Shown one piece after another: positions 5,113-9,705 of a stretch of DNA of 9,705 nt (positions are counted from its first letter, which is position 1; the number at the start of each line of letters is the position of its first letter). The translations under genes were made by a program, and so were the position numbers. The stretch comes from Thermococcales archaeon 44_46 (GTDB lineage: Archaea; Methanobacteriota_B; Thermococci; Thermococcales; Thermococcaceae): NCBI GenBank assembly GCA_001507935.1, contig LGET01000047.1, positions 1 to 9,705 of the forward strand, in the 5' to 3' direction. Under the pieces are notes generated by a model, which worked only from the letters and a program-made list of their open reading frames with translations, searched no databases and was not told the DNA's origin.

Positions 5113-5253
5113 TGGTGGGGGCGCGGGGATTTGAACCCCGGTCCGCGGGTTTCTCCGGGTCAGAGCTCCAAAGGCTCATCCCCAAATCAGCAAACCCGCT
5201 CGTCTTCACACCTCTGGAGCCCGCGATGATGGACCAGGCTACACCACGCCCCC
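5113..5253 (-). tRNA. trnW: tRNA-Trp (anticodon CCA) with a 63-nt intron; CCA end encoded
   Basis: On the minus strand, GGGGGCG (5253-5247) pairs with CGCCCCC (5123-5117). These are followed by discriminator A (5116) and an encoded CCA (5115-5113). The anticodon stem is GCGGG (5224-5220) with CCCGC (5149-5145), and the T arm is CGGGG-TTCAAAT-CCCCG. The loop C-T-CCA-G places anticodon CCA at 5217-5215, which reads UGG (Trp). An intron occupies 5213-5151 at the canonical site between positions 37 and 38. The bulge-helix-bulge splicing motif is visible: central helix CTCC (5219-5216) with GGAG (5156-5153), flanked by 3-nt bulges AG|A and AA|A. The mature tRNA is 78 nt including CCA. A strong TATA box lies 31 nt upstream. 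Exons are 5253-5214 and 5150-5113. Confidence 0.96.
5151..5213 (-). ncRNA. tRNA-Trp intron carrying a C/D box guide for positions 34 and 39
   Basis: The excised intron contains C box GTGAAGA (5209-5203), a 12-nt guide (5202-5191), D' box CTGA (5190-5187), C' box GGGATGA (5182-5176), a 12-nt guide (5175-5164) and D box CTGA (5163-5160). The D guide pairs with the anticodon loop and the start of the intron (AGCTCCA-like, with a few G-U pairs); its fifth base before the D box, G5168, faces C34. The D' guide has eight consecutive pairs with AAACCCGC at the 3' splice side; its fifth base, G5195, faces C39. Guiding of 2'-O-methylation at C34 and residue 39 by the tRNA-Trp intron is established for euryarchaea such as Haloferax, where 39 is U. 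Here the target would be C39. The pairings are read from the sequence; the methylations themselves are inferred. Confidence 0.88.
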
Positions 5254-5278
5254 GTCAATAACACTAAATCCTTCCTTA

Positions 5279-5288
5279 ATTTATAAAG
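5279..5288 (-). promoter_or_regulatory. TATA box of tRNA-Trp
   Basis: On the minus strand CTTTATAAAT is centred about 31 nt before the first tRNA base, the position expected for an archaeal tRNA promoter with transcription starting a few bases before the mature 5' end. It matches the TATA consensus closely. Confidence 0.8.
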
Positions 5289-5327
5289 TTTGCGATGCTA
5301 CCAAAAGAAGCCTGAGAGCCCAAGTAG

Positions 5328-5346
5328 GAGAAAAATAAGAAGAAAT
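5328..5346 (-). terminator. T-rich termination signal after the ferritin-VIT1 gene
   Basis: Read on the minus strand the region is TTTCTTCTTATTTTTCTCC, about 17-35 nt after the stop codon at 5363-5365. It lies between this gene and the tRNA-Trp promoter. There is no hairpin, and the remaining bases (about 5289-5327) show nothing recognisable. Confidence 0.4.
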
Positions 5347-5362
5347 TTTGGAAAACTCACGC

Positions 5363-6451
5363 TCAAAGTGCCGAAATGTGGAAAAGACTTTCCATTAACC
5401 TTCCAAAAAGGTAGCTCAGGAAAGCTGCTCCCAACCCAGTGGAGACCATTTCAAATACCTTCTTCCTTATCGAAATTCCCGAAAGTATGGAGATTACGCT
5501 TGCAACTATGGCCAAAGCGGTTCCAGCTAAGAGGATTGAGAAAGGTAGAGCTAATAACGAGGAAGAGGCGACGAAATATGGTAATACTGGAAAAGCCACT
5601 CCAGTTAGATAAGCTAAGCCAGTATAAAGGGCCGAACGGAGTTCATTTTCATTGCTTTCTTGCACAAGAAGATTTATCATTGCGTTTTCATTGGAAGATA
5701 GCTTTTCCGCAACTTCTTTAGCGACCTCCTCTGGCATACCGCTCTCCAAAAGCCTCTCTATAAGCTCTTCCTTTGCTCTCTCCGGAGAAACTTTGAAAAG
5801 CACTTCCATTCTTTGTTTTACACTCTCATTTACCTGCCTCTGAGACCTGACGGATATAAACGCCCCTATCCCCATTGAAAGTGCTCCCGCGACTCCAACT
5901 ATCAAGCCGCTAATCCCTACTATTTTCGGATTGTGGATATAAACTGCTGAAAGTCCCGTAACTGCCCCCAAAAGCTCTACGAGACCATCGTTCATCCCAA
6001 GGACAAAATCCCTTATGTTTTCTACATGAAAGCGCTTCTTGCTCTCATAGAAAAAGCGCTCATGCTCAAGTTCATCCAAGATTATTTTAGAAATTGCCTC
6101 CATCTCTTCATCGCTAAGCTTGTATTTTGTCAGAAAGCTGAAATACTTTTGAATAGCCGAGTTTTCTCCCATTTCAAGCAGAGAAACAACAGTTCCAGGA
6201 CCTAAAAGCTTTCTAAGCAGTTTCACGGAAAAGAAACTGAGCCTGCCTATTTTTATTTTCTCAGGTTTTTTACCCCTTTTGGCCAAAAAGTCGTGCCAGA
6301 ATTTTGCGTGATTTGATTCCATGTGAGATAACCTTAAAAATTCTTCTTTCAGCTTTGGATCTTTTTCCCCTCTACTCAAAGAAGCATAGAGAACCGAATC
6401 TTTGTATTCGTCCTCGTAAAATTGACTCGCCAGTTTGAGCATTTCCTCCAT
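5363..6451 (-). CDS. Ferritin-like domain fused to a VIT1/CCC1-type iron/manganese transporter
   Basis: The 362-residue protein joins a cytoplasmic rubrerythrin/ferritin-like four-helix domain (about 1-140) to a VIT1/CCC1 membrane domain (about 148-362), the architecture of membrane-bound ferritins such as bacterial MbfA that export iron. Di-iron ligands are apparent: E13/E15 in YEDEY, E45-x-x-H48, E93 or E96, and E127-x-x-H130. The transporter half has the VIT1 signature GMNDGLVE (152-159). Two hydrophobic helices follow (about 160-203), then a charged cytoplasmic insert (about 205-275), and three more helices (about 277-300, 303-327, 335-357), five in all. ATG 6451 is preferred to GTG 6457 because of GGTGGGTGA upstream. 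A TATA-like TTATTTTATT lies about 40 nt before it (around 6486-6497). It follows the small winged-helix gene by 52 nt on the same strand and probably stores then effluxes Fe(II); the exact ion is inferred. Confidence 0.9.
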   Translation of the reverse strand: MEEMLKLASQFYEDEYKDSVLYASLSRGEKDPKLKEEFLRLSHMESNHAKFWHDFLAKRGKKPEKIKIGRLSFFSVKLLRKLLGPGTVVSLLEMGENSAIQKYFSFLTKYKLSDEEMEAISKIILDELEHERFFYESKKRFHVENIRDFVLGMNDGLVELLGAVTGLSAVYIHNPKIVGISGLIVGVAGALSMGIGAFISVRSQRQVNESVKQRMEVLFKVSPERAKEELIERLLESGMPEEVAKEVAEKLSSNENAMINLLVQESNENELRSALYTGLAYLTGVAFPVLPYFVASSSLLALPFSILLAGTALAIVASVISILSGISIRKKVFEMVSTGLGAAFLSYLFGRLMESLFHISAL

Positions 6452-6485
6452 TTTCACCCACCAAAAATGTAAAAGCTTTAGGGGT

Positions 6486-6497
6486 TAATAAAATAAG
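6486..6497 (-). promoter_or_regulatory. Possible TATA box of the ferritin-VIT1 gene
   Basis: On the minus strand CTTATTTTATTA is centred about 40 nt before ATG 6451 in the 52-nt gap after the small winged-helix gene. It would allow independent transcription; read-through from the upstream gene is equally possible. Confidence 0.4.
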
Positions 6498-6503
6498 CGG
6501 AAA

Positions 6504-6680
6504 TCACTCAGCAGGAGCGTAGTAACACCTCTTCGGAGAAATTATTTTTCCTTCCTTTTTGAGCTTTTTAATGACTTTATCTACCTCTTTCTTATCAATT
6601 CCAGCCAATTCTGCTATTTCAGCGCTCTTTAAAGGTTTTCCTGCTTCTTTTAAAACTTTGAAAACTAACTCCTCACTCAT
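6504..6680 (-). CDS. Small winged helix-turn-helix DNA-binding protein
   Basis: This 58-residue protein is almost entirely a winged helix: helix 1 FKVLKEAGKPLKSAEIAELA (6-25, containing the first two helices), recognition-helix region KKEVDKVIKKLKKEGKI (28-44), and a short wing SPKRCYYAP ending at residue 57. It resembles the stand-alone MarR/Z-alpha-like domains found in many archaea. ATG 6680 is chosen because GGTGATGG (6690-6683) is then a correctly spaced ribosome binding site; the upstream ATG at 6686 would abut GGTG and the one at 6704 lacks a site. One cysteine (C52) sits in the wing. There is no effector domain, so it may act as a dimeric repressor or need a partner. It lies directly upstream of the ferritin-VIT1 gene on the same strand, so regulating that gene or itself is a plausible inference. 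Confidence 0.8.
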   Translation of the reverse strand: MSEELVFKVLKEAGKPLKSAEIAELAGIDKKEVDKVIKKLKKEGKIISPKRCYYAPAE

Positions 6681-6724
6681 GGCCATCACCTTTAAAATTT
6701 GCATTAAAAGATTAAATCTTCGAA

Positions 6725-6733
6725 CTTATAAAG
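6725..6733 (-). promoter_or_regulatory. TATA box of the small winged-helix gene
   Basis: On the minus strand CTTTATAAG is an excellent TATA element. Transcription should start near 6704, giving a leader of about 24 nt before ATG 6680. Just upstream on this strand is GTTCTGAAC (6748-6740), and between TATA and start lies the inverted repeat AAGAT-N3-ATCTT (6708-6720). Confidence 0.65.
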
Positions 6734-6739
6734 TTTTCA

Positions 6740-6748
6740 GTTCAGAAC
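6740..6748 (+). promoter_or_regulatory. GTT-N3-AAC palindrome upstream of the winged-helix/ferritin-VIT1 promoter (possible SurR site)
   Basis: GTTCAGAAC is a perfect GTT-N3-AAC palindrome that ends 7 bp from the TATA element, the place for an activator or repressor. GTT-N3-AAC is the core motif known for the redox-responsive SurR of Pyrococcus. The extended form with a further GTT five bases on is not present. The same motif also occurs by chance in coding sequence here, for example 2000-2008 and 3949-3957. Confidence 0.3.
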
Positions 6749-6764
6749 AAAAGAGGGGAGAAAA
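6748..6764 (-). terminator. T-rich termination signal after gapN
   Basis: On the minus strand TTTTCTCCCCTCTTTTG follows the gapN stop codon directly, in front of the winged-helix gene promoter. It is a moderate oligo-T signal without a hairpin. Confidence 0.35.
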
Positions 6765-8285
6765 TCAAAGGTACTCCCAGACACCGTAGCCCTTGAAGTT
6801 GTGCACTATCGTTTTTGTCGTCGTAAGCTGTTCGACAGAGTAGCCTATGCCTTCTCTTCCCACGCCGCTGTCTTTCATGCCGCCAAATGGATAGTAGCCT
6901 ATGCCGTGCCTCGGGTACTCGTTGATGAAAACACTCCCGACTTCAAGCTTCCTCGCGACCTTCCTTGCCCTCCTCTCACACTCACTGAAAACAGAGGCAT
7001 CCAGTCCAAAACGGGAGGAATTCGCTATATCAACTGCTTCGCCTTCATCCTTGACTTTGATAATCAGAGTTAGCGGGCCAAAGACGTCCTCTTGAAAAGC
7101 TCTAAGCTCTTTAACCTTCTCTTTGTCTGCTTCAAGGAGTATTGGCCATACATAGTTGCCCTCTCTTTTGAATTCGGTCAAAGGCTTCGCTCCCTTCTCT
7201 ATGGCATCTTTGTAGACCTCCTCAATATAATCCGCAGAATGTTTGTCAATAAGAGGCCCCATTACAGCGTTTTCATCCTCCAGCGGGTTTTTGGGTTCTA
7301 TCTCTTTCAGCTTTTCAAGAATCTTCGCCTTCAGCTCCTCATAAATTTCCTCCTGTGCTAGTATGAGCCTTATTGCATCACACCTCTGGCCAGAATAGCT
7401 CACCATACCCTTAATGATTTTTTCACTCGCAAGCTCAAGGTCTGCATCATCCAAAACTATGGCAGGATCTTTGCCCCCAAGCTCAAGATGGTAAGCTTTT
7501 ATTCCACCGGTTCTTATTATGTGCTCTCCAACCTCTGTACTGCCAGTGAAGGTTATAGCCCTTATACGCTTGTCCTTTACCACATCATCCATAAATCTTC
7601 CAGGTATTGTTAAGAGGGCAAAGCTCTCCTTAGGAAAGCCTGCAAGTTCTAAGACCCTAATAAATAGAAGTGCCGCGAGAGGATCTGCAGATGCAGGTTT
7701 TAACAGCACTGCATTTCCACTGAAAAGGGCGGGTATTATTTTTGTTGCGGAGATAAACAGCGGATAATTGAAGGGACTTATTGCCAAGATAACCCCATAT
7801 GGTTCTCTCTTTACTATTCCCTCACTTTCGAGGGTCTCTTCACTCCAGTCTCCAGGGATATAGTCACCAAGCATTCTCCTTGACTCAAAAGTAGTTTTTT
7901 CGAGCCTTTCAATAGTGGCTTTTGTTTCCCCAGTTGCATTGCTTTTCGGCTTGCCAGCATCAAGGACCAAAACTCTCACAAAGTCTTCAAATGCTTCCCT
8001 CATCAACTGTGCCGCCTTCAAAAAGCTTTCTATTCTCTTTTCCCCAGGATAATTTCTTATTTCCTCCCTTCCTTTTTCATAAACTGTGGAAAGAATTTCC
8101 TCGGTTTGTTCTTTGCTAAGCCTTGAAACCCTTGCTATAGTTCTGCCATCTATGGGACTTTTAACCTCAGAAAAACTTTCTCCAAAAACCCACTCTCCAG
8201 CGGCGTAGGTTTTAAATTCAGGGACACCATCTTCGCCAATCCTGTATATCTCATCAAAAATTTTGTTACGGACAAGTTTGTCCAT
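6765..8285 (-). CDS. gapN: Non-phosphorylating glyceraldehyde-3-phosphate dehydrogenase (GAPN), aldehyde dehydrogenase superfamily
   Basis: GAPN oxidises glyceraldehyde-3-phosphate irreversibly to 3-phosphoglycerate with NAD(P)+, without making ATP at that step. In Thermococcales it works beside the ferredoxin-dependent GAPOR in the modified Embden-Meyerhof pathway and supplies NADPH. The protein has 506 residues, the archaeal GAPN size. Catalytic residues align with canonical ALDH numbering: N173 in SPFNYP, E268 in HLELGGKDP (266-274), C302 in SGQRCDA (298-304), and E399 in QEDVFGP. The cofactor motif FTGSTEVG (246-253) and the substrate-side GIGYYPFGGMKDSG (461-474) are intact. Related semialdehyde dehydrogenases share these motifs, but the sequence around SGQRCD and RHGIGYYPFGG fits archaeal GAPN. 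The ATG is preceded by GGTGATTAC (8296-8288). The gene is monocistronic and divergent from the ferritin-like gene. Confidence 0.9.
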   Translation of the reverse strand: MDKLVRNKIFDEIYRIGEDGVPEFKTYAAGEWVFGESFSEVKSPIDGRTIARVSRLSKEQTEEILSTVYEKGREEIRNYPGEKRIESFLKAAQLMREAFEDFVRVLVLDAGKPKSNATGETKATIERLEKTTFESRRMLGDYIPGDWSEETLESEGIVKREPYGVILAISPFNYPLFISATKIIPALFSGNAVLLKPASADPLAALLFIRVLELAGFPKESFALLTIPGRFMDDVVKDKRIRAITFTGSTEVGEHIIRTGGIKAYHLELGGKDPAIVLDDADLELASEKIIKGMVSYSGQRCDAIRLILAQEEIYEELKAKILEKLKEIEPKNPLEDENAVMGPLIDKHSADYIEEVYKDAIEKGAKPLTEFKREGNYVWPILLEADKEKVKELRAFQEDVFGPLTLIIKVKDEGEAVDIANSSRFGLDASVFSECERRARKVARKLEVGSVFINEYPRHGIGYYPFGGMKDSGVGREGIGYSVEQLTTTKTIVHNFKGYGVWEYL

Positions 8286-8317
8286 TTGTAATCACCAATA
8301 TATACTATTGCACACAC

Positions 8318-8327
8318 CTATAAAAGG
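8318..8327 (-). promoter_or_regulatory. TATA box of gapN
   Basis: On the minus strand CCTTTTATAGG is a strong TATA element centred about 37 nt before ATG 8285. The predicted start is near 8297, at the GGTGAT ribosome binding site. No full glycolytic-regulator operator (TATCAC-N5-GTGATA) is visible around it; only TATA-like repeats (AATATATACT, about 8298-8307) lie between it and the gene. Confidence 0.65.
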
Positions 8328-8398
8328 TTTTATCTAACCAAACTGAAATTTTATCTCCCAAAAACTTTCCAAGGGACGAATCACCAAAGTTCCGAAAA

Positions 8399-8415
8399 CG
8401 TTAATAACTTTAACG
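8399..8415 (+). promoter_or_regulatory. Inverted repeat CGTTAA-N5-TTAACG containing GTT-N3-AAC, at the ferritin-like promoter
   Basis: CGTTAATAACTTTAACG is a perfect 6-5-6 inverted repeat. Inside it GTTAATAAC (8400-8408) is a GTT-N3-AAC match to the SurR core motif. TTAATAAC is also centred 34 nt before ATG 8439 and could be the TATA box itself, in which case a bound protein would block initiation. A better-looking TATA (AATATATAAC, 8417-8426) lies too close to the ATG to yield the full gene from ATG 8439. The operator function is inferred from the symmetry and position. Confidence 0.4.
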
Positions 8416-8438
8416 AGAATATATAACCGGTGGTTTCT

Positions 8439-8963
8439 ATGAAGATAACGGATAAGGAAGTTTTTGAAATTGCCGTAAATGCCGAAATAAAAGCAAAAGA
8501 GGCATACGAAAAGATGGCTTCGCTTGTAAAGAGCGATATTATTAGAGATGAGCTTCTATTTTTGGCTAAGGAGGAAGACAAGCACAGACAGATAGTAGAG
8601 AAAATGGCCGAGAAGTTTAAGGAGAGCGAAGAAGAACCAAAACAGATCGAAATTGAAATAATGGGAGAGTTCAAAGTTATTGCAGAAAAAATGAGTGAAG
8701 CCATTAAAAAACCAGATATCAACCTTGACGAAGTTTACGAGATAGCCATGGAAGCTGAGCTTGTGAGTGAAAAGCTTTACAACGAACTTGCAAAGTATGC
8801 AGCAAATGAAAAAACCAAAGTTCTGCTCAACATGCTTGCCGACATGGAGAGGCAACACTTTAACATCCTTAAGAAGCACTACGACTACATGATGCAGTAT
8901 CCCGATGTCTATAAGGAGGAACTCTACGACCAGCTTATGAAGGATATAAACTTCAACTTCTGA
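8439..8963 (+). CDS. Ferritin-like di-iron protein (rubrerythrin family, no rubredoxin domain)
   Basis: The 174-residue protein is a four-helix ferritin-like bundle with a complete di-iron ligand set: E16 in NAEIKAKEAYE, E46-x-x-H49 in EEDKHR, E106 in MEAELVSEKLY, and E137-x-x-H140 in MERQHFNIL. Pairwise symmetry of the two halves (helices with AEIKAKEAY and AELVSEKLY) is typical of rubrerythrins. The rubredoxin FeS4 domain is absent and the protein has no cysteine, so electrons must come from a partner. Likely roles are peroxide reduction or iron oxidation and handling in the cytoplasm. ATG 8439 with GGTGG (8429-8433) is preferred to the GTG at 8430, which lies inside that site. It is divergent from gapN; an oligo-T run follows the stop. 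It is a second ferritin-type protein about 2 kb from the VIT1 fusion. Confidence 0.88.
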   Translation: MKITDKEVFEIAVNAEIKAKEAYEKMASLVKSDIIRDELLFLAKEEDKHRQIVEKMAEKFKESEEEPKQIEIEIMGEFKVIAEKMSEAIKKPDINLDEVYEIAMEAELVSEKLYNELAKYAANEKTKVLLNMLADMERQHFNILKKHYDYMMQYPDVYKEELYDQLMKDINFNF

Positions 8964-8964
8964 C

Positions 8965-8970
8965 TTTTTT
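8965..8970 (+). terminator. Oligo-T run after the ferritin-like gene
   Basis: TTTTTT starts 2 nt after the stop codon and 21 nt before the next ATG. It may terminate part of the transcripts. GATATAAAC (about 8943-8951), inside the end of the gene, could be a TATA box for the lipoprotein, with a leader of about 19 nt. Confidence 0.4.
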
Positions 8971-8990
8971 AATTTCTTAGGTGACACCGC

Positions 8991-9623
8991 ATGAAAGATT
9001 TGAAAAAACTCGGTTTTGTTGTTTTGTTCCTTGTTGGAGTAGTGTTTCTAAGCGGTTGCACCGAGGGAGGGGGCTCCGGGACTCCTTCCACAACCCAAAC
9101 GACTCAAAGTGAAACCCCCATCCAGCTAGGAGAATGGAAGGCTGATGGCACCATCGGGGAGAACGAGTACGCCCACGAGCTTTCCCTGGCAGGAGGAAAA
9201 CTCACCGTTTACTGGAGAAACGACGACACTTACCTTTACATGGCCCTTAAGGGGCAGACAACAGGTTGGGTGGCTATAGGATTTGAACCCACTGACAAGA
9301 TGAAGGATGCAGACATGGTTTTTGGATGGGTTCAAGACGGCAACACCGTTGTGATCGATGCTTATTCCACCGGAACCTACGGTTCCCATCCACCCGATGA
9401 GAAGCTTGGCGGAAGTAGTGATATTCTTGAGTATGCCGGCAAAGAGGAGAACGGGGTTACGATAATAGAGTTCAAGAGGAAGCTCAATACCGGAGATCAG
9501 TACGATAAGGCCTTTACTCCCGGACAGAAAATAAGCTTCATCTTTGCTCTAGCCGATGCGGATGACTTCACGACCAAGCACAACATAGCGAGGGGTTATG
9601 GGGAGCTACAGCTCGACGGGTGA
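8991..9623 (+). CDS. DOMON-domain lipoprotein
   Basis: The N-terminus is a lipoprotein signal: KDLKK, a hydrophobic core, then lipobox LSGC with C23. A flexible G/S/T/Q/P linker follows (about 24-45), so the mature protein is anchored outside the membrane. The rest (about 46-210) is a DOMON beta-sandwich: YWRNDDTYLYMALKG (74-88), TTGWVAIGFEP (90-100), MKDADMVFGWV (104-114), VIDAYS (121-126), and a C-terminal HNIARGYGELQL (197-208). DOMON domains bind haem (Met/His ligands) or sugars. M104 or M109 and H197 are in places that could serve as haem ligands, but this is inference. The ATG is preceded by AGGTGAC (8979-8985). GGTGAT at its stop codon is the ribosome binding site of the next gene, a membrane protein, suggesting the two work together in surface redox chemistry. 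Confidence 0.87.
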   Translation: MKDLKKLGFVVLFLVGVVFLSGCTEGGGSGTPSTTQTTQSETPIQLGEWKADGTIGENEYAHELSLAGGKLTVYWRNDDTYLYMALKGQTTGWVAIGFEPTDKMKDADMVFGWVQDGNTVVIDAYSTGTYGSHPPDEKLGGSSDILEYAGKEENGVTIIEFKRKLNTGDQYDKAFTPGQKISFIFALADADDFTTKHNIARGYGELQLDG

Positions 9624-9628
9624 TTTTA

Positions 9629-9705
9629 GTGGAGCCGTTTCAATTGCATGCAGTGATTCAGAGCACGGCACTCATTTTATTCCTTTTCGGAATCTATTAT
9701 GCCAA
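9629..9705 (+). CDS. Membrane protein, N-terminal fragment (possible cytochrome b561-like partner of the DOMON protein), 3' end outside window
   Basis: A GTG at 9629 is preceded by GGTGAT (9619-9624), spaced 4 nt away and overlapping the lipoprotein stop codon. The frame stays open to the window edge for 25 codons. The visible peptide begins MEPFQLHAVIQSTAL, and then ILFLFGIYYA completes a probable first membrane helix. A histidine followed by a hydrophobic helix at the N-terminus resembles the start of cytochrome b561-type membrane domains, which commonly accompany or are fused to DOMON domains. With so little sequence the family is a guess. The tight spacing to the lipoprotein gene is the firmer evidence that this is a real, co-transcribed gene. 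Confidence 0.6.
   Translation, partial: MEPFQLHAVIQSTALILFLFGIYYA

Noticed and set aside
5290..5721. 143-codon + strand open frame over the end of the ferritin-VIT1 gene
   Set aside because: It is antisense to the conserved VIT1 domain, rich in basic residues and without a ribosome binding site.
6504..6704. Longer 66-residue version of the small winged-helix protein from ATG 6704
   Set aside because: No ribosome binding site precedes it and it would start almost exactly at the predicted transcription start; ATG 6680 has a good site.
8286..8438. Glycolytic operator TATCAC-N5-GTGATA in the gapN promoter region
   Set aside because: Only isolated half-like strings (AATCACC) are present; no paired half-sites with five-base spacing.
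8556..8987. 143-codon minus-strand open frame opposite the ferritin-like gene, and a 113-codon frame at 8381-8722
   Set aside because: Both mirror a gene with a full di-iron ligand set. Their composition (runs of F, H, V or S, I) is that of antisense to charged helices.
1..9705. CRISPR array, insertion sequence, integrase or provirus signs
   Set aside because: No regularly spaced repeats, transposase-like frames or abrupt change in base use were seen. The tRNA-Trp 3' end has no neighbouring integrase or repeated tRNA fragment within the window.

Overview
The window looks like a piece of a hyperthermophilic euryarchaeal chromosome of the order Thermococcales (Thermococcus/Pyrococcus group). 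The reasons are a CDP-archaeol synthase for archaeal ether lipids, the archaeal adenosine-specific kinase family, a 186-residue XTP/dITP pyrophosphatase very close to the Pyrococcus enzyme, an archaeal GAPN, a tRNA-Trp whose intron carries a C/D box guide RNA, GGTGAT-type ribosome binding sites, and TATA boxes about 34 nt before start codons. The species is not determined.

Left part (1-3895, all + strand): the 3' end of a winged-helix regulator, then carS, then a compact moaD-moeB-moaE operon for the molybdopterin/tungstopterin dithiolene cofactor. A separately transcribed protein follows that has a complete SPASM iron-sulfur domain but no radical-SAM cysteine triad, then an adenosine-specific kinase 15 nt downstream.

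Middle (3896-5362): rdgB and an Lrp/AsnC regulator on the + strand. Immediately after the Lrp stop codon lies an unannotated candidate C/D box sRNA (5006-5068) with a closing stem and a compensated kink-turn. Facing it on the minus strand is tRNA-Trp (5113-5253), which encodes CCA and contains a 63-nt intron. The intron is itself a C/D box guide whose two guide segments pair with C34 and position 39 of the same pre-tRNA.

Right part (5363-9705): a minus-strand block carries gapN, a 58-residue winged-helix protein, and a fusion of a ferritin-like domain to a VIT1/CCC1 iron transporter. Divergent from gapN, on the + strand, are a soluble ferritin-like di-iron protein, a DOMON-domain lipoprotein, and the start of a membrane protein resembling cytochrome b561-type partners. 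Iron handling and redox therefore dominate this end. Two GTT-N3-AAC sites, the core motif known for the Thermococcales redox regulator SurR, lie in the promoter regions of the two ferritin-type units; the motif is short, so this is only suggestive.

No stretch longer than 300 bases lacks a gene; the largest gap is the 153-bp divergent promoter region at 8286-8438. I saw no CRISPR array, insertion sequence or broken gene.
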